Shown here piece after piece: positions 58,282 to 64,000 of a stretch of 64,000 bases of DNA. The notes under the pieces are model-generated. The model had not been told where the DNA came from. It did not search any database and saw only the letters and a program-made list of their open reading frames with translations. This stretch comes from Spirosoma sp. (GTDB lineage: Bacteria; Bacteroidota; Bacteroidia; Cytophagales; Spirosomataceae). The DNA is taken from positions 434,001-498,000 of the forward strand of contig NZ_JAPLET010000015.1 in the NCBI RefSeq assembly GCF_026391055.1, read 5' to 3'. A program made the position numbers and the translations under genes. Positions within the stretch are counted from its first letter, which is position 1. Each line of letters begins with the position of its first letter.

Positions 58282-60705
58282 TTACTCACTCCTTAGCGAC
58301 TTCACCGGATTCATCAGGGCCGCTTTCACACTCTGGAAACTGACGGTGAGCAAGGCGACGCCCAGCACCGAGAGGCCAACCAGACCAAAGAGCCAGCCGG
58401 TCAATTCCATTCGGTATACGAACGTATCGAGCCAGTTTCGGGCCGCGTACCAGCCGATGGGCGTAGCGATCAGGAAGGCAATCAGGACCAGCTTCAGGAA
58501 GTTGAGGGATAGTAGCCGGGCCACCTCCAGCGTGCTGGCACCCAGTACTTTGCGGATGCCGATTTCCTTCGTGCGCTGTTCGATCATGAGCGATACCAGA
58601 CCAAACAGACCCAGGCCCGCAATCAGTACCGCCAGCAGGGCGGCATCGGTAACCAGTTCCTTCCAGCGGGCATCGTCGGCGTAGCTTTCCAGTCGGTCGT
58701 CTTCCATAAAATGGTAGCTGAACGGCTGGTACGGAATCAGTTTTCGGAATGTGCTCTCGATAGTTTGCAGCCCGGCCGTTGTCTGGTTCGGATCGAGTTT
58801 AACGTACAACTGGTTCATCTGTTCGGGCTTGCCCAGTTGCAGCAGGACGGGCTCGGGCTTGTCGCGGAGGGACCGGTACTGATAGTCGCGCACCACGCCC
58901 ACTACGGTAAGGTCGTGTCGAATGTTGTTTTCTTCGCGTTGCACGACTTGCCCCAGAGCGGGTCGATCAGCCGAAAGAAATTGCTTAACGAAGGTTTCGT
59001 TGACCAGAATATTCGAGATGCTGTCAGCCGTGTTGGTGTGGCTTAGGCCTCTCCCGGCCAGAATCGGCACATTCACGAAGGGCAGATATTGATCATCAAT
59101 ATACTCACTGGCCGACTTGAGGGGTTTGTTCTGTATGTAAAACGTGCCGGCTCGATGCCCGCCCGATTTTCGGGCCACAGCCTCGACGCCGGGTTTACCC
59201 CGTAGGACCTGTTTCACGAGTTCGCCCTGTTGCTCACGACCCCAGGGGACGTAAACCCGAACCCGGTTGGCACGTTCAAAGCCTACATCAGCCGTCTGAA
59301 TATAGTTGAACTGCCCACGCAGAACCGCCGTCCCGATCAGCAACACAATAGCGATCACGAACTGGACAATCAACAGCGATTTGCCAACCCGGTTACGCCC
59401 GGCTAGTTGTACCCTCCCATACAAAACTTGCGTTGGGTTGAAGCCCGACAGCACCAGTGCCGGGTAAAAACCAGCCAGTAGCGTAACCAGTATAATAAGG
59501 CTGCTAAACAGGCCAAGGGTTTGCGGATTTAGCAGAAAACTAAGCTGTAATGCCTTGTTGGCCAGAGTCGAGAACTGGGGAAGCAGGACATACACCAGAA
59601 GCAGGGCGGGGGCAAACGCCAACAGTGTGAGCAGGAACGTTTCGCCCACAAACTGCCCAACGAGTTGAGCGCGGGTGCTGCCCGTTGCCTTTCTGATGCC
59701 GATCTCTTTTGTCCGGCGTAGCGACCGGGCTAGCGTCAGGTTGATGAAGTTAATACAGGCCAGCAGCAAAATCAGTCCGGCAATTCCACTCAGCACATAG
59801 GAATACACCGACGAGGAACCCTGCATTAGCCCATTGCTCAACTCGTAGCGATTGTTGAGGTGCATGTCCGTGAACGGTTGCAGGTGATAGGTCGAGCTAA
59901 AGGGGCCGTACTCGCTTTTGAGCTTTGCCAGTTGCTCACTAGCGCGACGTTTAAACACATCGGCCATTTTACCTTCAACCGTAGCCCGATTGGCCGAAAC
60001 GCCGTTCCGGTCGGCACGCAATAGTACGAATGTATTCAGGAAGCCATCCGACCAATCGTTCTCATTCCAGTCTTTGCGGTCTGGCGGCAGCGATGCCACA
60101 AACGGACGCAGCACATCGAAGCGGATGCTCGAATTCATGGGGGGCACTTTCACAACGCCCGTAATGCGGTAGTTCTCGAAACTGCCGCCCGCGTCGATGG
60201 TCATGAACCGGTTCAGAACGTCGGTCGTACCGAAATACTTGCGAGCTATCTCGTCCGTGACTACCACATCGCCGGGGTTACTAAGCAACGTTCGGGCATC
60301 CGCTCCTGCTAATAACTCAAAACTGAATAATCGAAAAAAGGACGGGTCTACGTACATCACCTCCTGGTAAATACCCTCGTCTTTGTGGCGAAACAGCATC
60401 TCATAACCCTGCATACGGCAAAAGTCGGCCACTTCCGGCAGGTCGGCCTTAAACGCTGGCCCTTGTGGCAGACCCGTTGCACCAGTCGAGGTTTCAGCAC
60501 CGGCCGGGTTCGTCGTTTTCAGCACCACCCGGTACAGTTGGTCGCCCTGCTGGTGAAACCGGTCGAACGAGAATTCGTCCTGCACAAACAGCATGATGAA
60601 CATAACAGCCGCCAGTCCCGTACTCAGGCCAATGATATTGATCGTGCTGAGCGACCAGTTGCGAACCAGATTCCGCCAGGCAATTTTGAGGTAGTTTGTG
60701 AGCAT
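58282..60705 (-). CDS. Large FtsX-type ABC permease 7
   Basis: About 807 residues from the ATG at 60705 (MLTNYLKIAWRNLV), which matches the starts of the paralogs; the ATG at 60738 lies in the palindromic spacer. Half-signatures are RTKEIGIRKATGSTRAQL and TKEIGIRKVLGASTLEV, with tail NPVKSLRSE. The first periplasmic domain is rich in acidic residues and contains NENDWSDGFLNTF. Its start is 61 bp after permease 8's stop, with a GTAGAGACA-family palindrome between them, so readthrough or processing may set their ratio. Confidence 0.92.
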   Translation of the reverse strand: MLTNYLKIAWRNLVRNWSLSTINIIGLSTGLAAVMFIMLFVQDEFSFDRFHQQGDQLYRVVLKTTNPAGAETSTGATGLPQGPAFKADLPEVADFCRMQGYEMLFRHKDEGIYQEVMYVDPSFFRLFSFELLAGADARTLLSNPGDVVVTDEIARKYFGTTDVLNRFMTIDAGGSFENYRITGVVKVPPMNSSIRFDVLRPFVASLPPDRKDWNENDWSDGFLNTFVLLRADRNGVSANRATVEGKMADVFKRRASEQLAKLKSEYGPFSSTYHLQPFTDMHLNNRYELSNGLMQGSSSVYSYVLSGIAGLILLLACINFINLTLARSLRRTKEIGIRKATGSTRAQLVGQFVGETFLLTLLAFAPALLLVYVLLPQFSTLANKALQLSFLLNPQTLGLFSSLIILVTLLAGFYPALVLSGFNPTQVLYGRVQLAGRNRVGKSLLIVQFVIAIVLLIGTAVLRGQFNYIQTADVGFERANRVRVYVPWGREQQGELVKQVLRGKPGVEAVARKSGGHRAGTFYIQNKPLKSASEYIDDQYLPFVNVPILAGRGLSHTNTADSISNILVNETFVKQFLSADRPALGQVVQREENNIRHDLTVVGVVRDYQYRSLRDKPEPVLLQLGKPEQMNQLYVKLDPNQTTAGLQTIESTFRKLIPYQPFSYHFMEDDRLESYADDARWKELVTDAALLAVLIAGLGLFGLVSLMIEQRTKEIGIRKVLGASTLEVARLLSLNFLKLVLIAFLIATPIGWYAARNWLDTFVYRMELTGWLFGLVGLSVLGVALLTVSFQSVKAALMNPVKSLRSE

Positions 60706-60728
60706 AGGGCAAGGGGCTTGGGTGGTGT

Positions 60729-60756
60729 GTAGAGACAACGCATGCGTTGCCTCTAC
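60729..60756. repeat. 28-bp palindrome (GTAGAGACA family, copy 2)
   Basis: GTAGAGACAACGCA followed by its complement with one mismatch (CC for CT in the right arm), in the gap between permeases 8 and 7. Confidence 0.8.
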
Positions 60757-60766
60757 GTTGGCATAC

Positions 60767-63217
60767 CTATTCTGACCGTAACGATTTGACCGGATTCATC
60801 AATGCCGCTTTAATACTCTGGAAACTGATTGTCAGCAAGGCAATACTCATCGCCAGCAATCCCGCCAGGGCGAACATCCACCATTCGATGTCGATCTTGT
60901 AGATGAATTTCTGCAGCCATTTATCCATAATGTACCAGGCCACCGGCGAACTGACCACCAACGCAATCAGTACCAGTCGGACAAAATCAAGGGAGAATAA
61001 GCCGAAAATATGGGCCGTTGTGGCTCCCAGTACTTTCCGCACACCCACCTCTTTAGTCCGGCTTTCGGCCATGAACGCCACCACGCCGTAAAGGCCCAGA
61101 CAACCGATGAACAACGCAATGCCTGCCAGCAGACGGAACAAGGAGTACATCTGTTCTTCACTCTTGTAGAAATTGGCGAGGGTTTCGTCCAGAAATTCAT
61201 AGCTGAAGACAAACTCCGGGAAAGTGGCTGTCCAGGCCGTTTCAACCTGTTTCATGAGTTGGCTGATGCCCTCGGTGCCGCCCTGCCGGGTCGATAGTTT
61301 GATGGCGATGGTTCGGTAGTTGCCCCGCTGGGTGGTCAATACGCTTGGCTCGACGCGTTCCCGCAGCGAAAACATGTTGAAATCTTTCACTACGCCCACA
61401 ATAGGTTTCTTTACGTTCTCGCCCGCCACAGTCATCAGCTTCCCAAGTACCTGCTCAGGCTTCTGAAAGCCCAGCCGCTTCATGAACGTCTCGTTGATCA
61501 CTAGTTCACGAATGGAGTCGGCAGGTTGGTACATGCGCCCGGCAATGAGTTTCAGGCCATAGGTACGCACATAGGCGGTGTCGCCGGGGCGCATCAGAAC
61601 GCCGTAGCCGGGGTCTTTGTCGTCGTTGCCGTATCGAAACCCCGTGGTCCAGTTGCTGGTCGAAGAAGGGCTGGTCATGCCAAAGCTAATCGACTGAATA
61701 CCCGGCAGACCGATGAGCTTAGCTCGTAAATTGGCAATTGGCCCCGGATCATTGTCGGGTAGTGGCAGCGTCAGAACGGCGTCTTTATTGTAGCCCAGAT
61801 CGGCCGAGCGAAAGAAGCTCATTTGATTATAGGCGATGATGGTGCCGATGATCAGCAGCTGGGAGATAGCAAACTGCCCCACGATCAGCCCCCGCCGGAG
61901 GGACAACTGACTAGTCGCGCCCGCCGACTGCATCTTACCCTTAAGGGCCAGAATAGGCTGATAGCCTGACAGCACCAGCGCCGGATAAAAGCCAGCCAGT
62001 ATGGTGGTCAGTATACCCAATGCCAGTAAGAACCCGAGCACAATCGGGCTGAAGAGGGCTACCGCTCCCGGCTTTATGTTGAGCAGGTCGCCCACATAGG
62101 GCAACGAAACCTGAGCGACCAGCAGCGCCAGTACAACTGCCATACCCGTCAACACACTGGTTTCGCCCAAAAACTGCCGCACCAGTTGGCCGCGCGTACT
62201 GCCCAGCACTTTCCGAACGCCCACTTCCCTCGACCGGCGAATGGCTTGCGCCGTCGCCAGATTGATGAAGTTGACGCAGGCCGTTCCCAGAATGAAGAGG
62301 CCAATGAGCACCATCGCCCAGATCATTTCAATGCTGATGCTCCGTTGGGCATAATTCGATATGTTGGTCGCAAAATGGATGCTGGTCAACGGTTGTAGAA
62401 TATAGGCCAGTGTTTTGGCATCCTCGGGGTCGTGGTATTTATTGACGAAGCCCACCAACTGCCGTTCCATCCGGGCCGCCGGTGTTTCTGCTCCGGGGGC
62501 GGTTGGGGGCAGCATCATATAAATCTGGGCTCCGCCATAGGATGACTTCCAGTCGTCGGGGGGCGAGGTGCTGCCATACGCCAGTACGGACGCGTGCGAC
62601 AGGAACACATCGAACGGCATGCTGCTCGTAGGAAGCGGGTCCTCGATAATGCCCGTTACGACAAAGTCCATCCGGTTTTCCATCCGAATGGTTTTGCCCA
62701 TCGGGTTGGTATCGCCGAAGTACTTATGCGCCATGCGCTCCGAAAGAACCACCGTGTTTGGGTTGGAGAGCGCCGTTTGCGGACTGCCTTTTCTCCAGGT
62801 ATAATCGAAGAGGGTAAAATACTCCGGTTCGGCAAAAGCGATTACGCCGTCCGTTTCCTGAAAACGTTTGGTATCGGCATTGGCCTTGCCCGGTACGGCA
62901 ACCACTGCCGATTTTATCCGGGTAACTAATGTAAGCTGGTGTTTCAGCTCCGGGAAGTCGTTCCGAAGCGCAGCCAGTGCCGGGAACGTGATGCCCGTAT
63001 TCAGCTTGCCGTTGGGGTCCGTTTTGTTCGCGCCAAGCATGCGGTAAATCCGGTCGGCGTTGGCGTTGTGTTTATCGAAGCTGAGTTCGTAGCGGACGGC
63101 CACAAAAAGCAGCAGACAGCAGGCCAGACCCAGCGTCAGGCCCAGTACATTGATGGTGGAGTAACTCCAGTTGCGCTTCAAAGCGCGCAGGGCGGTGGTG
63201 ATATAGTTTTTTAACAT
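60767..63217 (-). CDS. Large FtsX-type ABC permease 8
   Basis: About 816 residues from the ATG at 63217 (MLKNYITTALRALKRN). The frame continues upstream to 63298 through the palindromic spacer and adds non-homologous residues, so that start is rejected. Half-signatures are RSREVGVRKVLGSTRGQL and TKEVGVRKVLGATTAHI, with tail NPVKSLRSE. It lies between permease 9 and permease 7 on the same strand with short gaps (108 and 61 bp), so the three may form one transcript that begins outside the window. Confidence 0.92.
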   Translation of the reverse strand: MLKNYITTALRALKRNWSYSTINVLGLTLGLACCLLLFVAVRYELSFDKHNANADRIYRMLGANKTDPNGKLNTGITFPALAALRNDFPELKHQLTLVTRIKSAVVAVPGKANADTKRFQETDGVIAFAEPEYFTLFDYTWRKGSPQTALSNPNTVVLSERMAHKYFGDTNPMGKTIRMENRMDFVVTGIIEDPLPTSSMPFDVFLSHASVLAYGSTSPPDDWKSSYGGAQIYMMLPPTAPGAETPAARMERQLVGFVNKYHDPEDAKTLAYILQPLTSIHFATNISNYAQRSISIEMIWAMVLIGLFILGTACVNFINLATAQAIRRSREVGVRKVLGSTRGQLVRQFLGETSVLTGMAVVLALLVAQVSLPYVGDLLNIKPGAVALFSPIVLGFLLALGILTTILAGFYPALVLSGYQPILALKGKMQSAGATSQLSLRRGLIVGQFAISQLLIIGTIIAYNQMSFFRSADLGYNKDAVLTLPLPDNDPGPIANLRAKLIGLPGIQSISFGMTSPSSTSNWTTGFRYGNDDKDPGYGVLMRPGDTAYVRTYGLKLIAGRMYQPADSIRELVINETFMKRLGFQKPEQVLGKLMTVAGENVKKPIVGVVKDFNMFSLRERVEPSVLTTQRGNYRTIAIKLSTRQGGTEGISQLMKQVETAWTATFPEFVFSYEFLDETLANFYKSEEQMYSLFRLLAGIALFIGCLGLYGVVAFMAESRTKEVGVRKVLGATTAHIFGLFSLDFVRLVLIALVVSSPVAWYIMDKWLQKFIYKIDIEWWMFALAGLLAMSIALLTISFQSIKAALMNPVKSLRSE

Positions 63218-63225
63218 AAGTAGTA

Positions 63226-63242
63226 CCGACCGGGACGGTCGG
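63226..63242. repeat. Short hairpin 8 bp before the start of permease 8
   Basis: CCGACCG-GGA-CGGTCGG, a perfect 7-bp stem. It is the third hairpin with a GGGA-type turn in this region (others at 39097 and 54150). Confidence 0.6.
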
Positions 63243-63283
63243 GTGTTATGTGCCGTGTTGTCGTTAAAACCATCCGGTTGATT

Positions 63284-63311
63284 GTAGAGACAGGGCATGC
63301 CCTGTCTCTAC
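63284..63311. repeat. 28-bp perfect palindrome (GTAGAGACA family, copy 3)
   Basis: GTAGAGACAGGGCA followed by its exact complement, centred on GCATGC, between permeases 9 and 8. It differs from copies 1 and 2 at matching positions in both arms (AGGG/CCCT instead of AACG/CGTT), which indicates compensated change. Confidence 0.85.
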
Positions 63312-63325
63312 GTGCGTCGGCGTTC

Positions 63326-64000
63326 CTATTCTGACCGCAACGATTTCACCGGGTTCATCAGGGCGGTTGCAATGGTTTTGCTGCTAATGGATATAAGGAC
63401 CAAAATCAGAATTAATAGGGCGGGGGCAGCGAAAAGCCACCAGCTCAGTTCGATACGGGTCGCGTAATTGGCCAGCCAGTTTTTGACTAAAAAGTAGGTG
63501 ACCGGCAGGCCGATTAGTATGGCAATCAGGACGGTTCGGATAAATTCTTTCGAGAGCAACAGCATCAGGTTGGTCGTACTGGCCCCAATCACTTTGCGAA
63601 TGCCAATCTCCTTCGTTCGTTTGGAAACGGTAAACGTAGCCAGACCGAACAAGCCCAGGCAGGATATTAGAATGGCGAAGCCCGTCAGGGCACCAAACAC
63701 CTGCTGGAAGCGGTCGTCAGCCTTGTACTGCTTGTCATATTCAGTGTCCATAAAGAAATAGCTGAACGGCGAATAGGGGAAATTGGCCTCGTAAATCCGC
63801 TTTAGCGTAGTGAGTTGCTCTTTGGTGTTGCCCCCGGCTGGATGGCCCCCGGCTGGATGGCCCCCGGCTGGATGGCCCCCGGCTGGATGGCCCCCGGCTG
63901 GATGGCCCCCGGCTGGATGGCCCCCGGCTGGATGGCCCCCGGCTGGATGGCCCCCGGCTATGGCCCCCGGCAAACTTCACACTGGCGAACGAGGTAAAAT
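63326..64000 (-). pseudogene. Large FtsX-type ABC permease 9, C-terminal part, frameshifted
   Basis: The gene is cut by the window edge. From about 63829 down to 63326 the frame encodes [34 protein letters not shown] and the tail NPVKSLRSE, the normal last third of the family. Before that lie eight HPAGG pentapeptides from a 15-bp repeat. Further upstream the native-looking frame (SFASVKFAGG) is two bases out of register. The repeat unit nearest to it has 13 bp instead of 15 (GG missing), and the downstream frame has a TGA at 63977-63979. The full-length protein cannot be made unless the ribosome shifts frame or the sequence contains an error. Confidence 0.75.
63831..63971. repeat. 15-bp coding tandem repeat, eight full units plus one 13-bp unit
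   Basis: GGATGGCCCCCGGCT begins at 63840, 63855, 63870, 63885, 63900, 63915, 63930 and 63945 without variation. The next unit begins ATGGCCCCCGGC, lacking GG. On the minus strand the units encode HPAGG. Perfect identity implies recent expansion. Confidence 0.95.

Noticed and set aside
63218-63298. 27-residue N-terminal extension of permease 8
   Set aside because: It runs through a palindromic spacer and lacks homology to the other permeases, which start with MLxNYxxxA.
63831-63971. Possible CRISPR-like array
   Set aside because: The units are contiguous 15-bp coding repeats without spacers.
63741-63980. 79-codon minus-strand frame rich in RGPSS
   Set aside because: It is the out-of-register reading of the 15-bp repeat in permease 9; it ends soon after the repeat without family similarity.

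Overview
The window looks like a moderately GC-rich chromosome segment from a Bacteroidota bacterium of the Cytophagales, most likely Spirosoma or a close relative. This is inferred from content: a carboxypeptidase-regulatory/TonB receptor, DUF4097 proteins, a DUF1080 protein, many FtsX-type permeases of about 800 residues ending in NPVKSLRSE-like tails, ECF sigma/anti-sigma genes, and a TTTG-N19-TAttTTTG promoter. I see no rRNA, tRNA, CRISPR array, transposase or phage gene.

Bases 1-9748 form a mostly co-directional plus-strand cluster. It holds three AhpD/carboxymuconolactone-decarboxylase-like proteins (the first cut by the window edge), a TonB receptor, an MFS transporter, a DUF3179 membrane protein, an outer-membrane barrel-like protein and a lipoprotein built from two decayed vanadium-haloperoxidase/PAP2 repeats. 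It could be a redox-linked uptake locus, but the substrate is unknown. A GT87-like membrane glycosyltransferase and GlgE follow.

Bases 13394-16734 read as one minus-strand operon: HxlR regulator, fatty-acid desaturase, cyclopropane-synthase-like methyltransferase, transglutaminase-like protein. Bases 17293-31040 are mixed housekeeping and envelope genes: a MacB-like permease, gamma-glutamyltransferase, a SulP transporter, a DUF1080 protein, an acidic proline-rich protein, a large FAD/Fe-S oxidoreductase with repeat insertions, an ExbD-like protein lacking the usual membrane Asp, a DUF4097 protein and a PA14-OmpA protein.

Bases 31121-64000 are dominated by nine large FtsX-type ABC permeases (the last partial and frameshifted), all on the minus strand and with no ABC ATPase gene anywhere in the window. 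Embedded between them is an ECF sigma/anti-sigma/DUF4097/serine-hydrolase operon, plus two paralogous secreted proteins, a methyltransferase and a DJ-1/PfpI protein.

The most striking signal is regulatory. Upstream of three permease genes and one secreted-protein gene there is a sigma-54-like -24/-12 element. In each case a TGTCCG-N4-CGGACA palindrome is centred 61.5-64.5 bp further upstream, with a second degenerate copy 21-22 bp beyond it. This is the geometry of an enhancer-binding-protein regulon. The same region is rich in palindromic repeats and 15-bp coding repeats, one of which carries a 2-bp deletion that breaks a permease gene.
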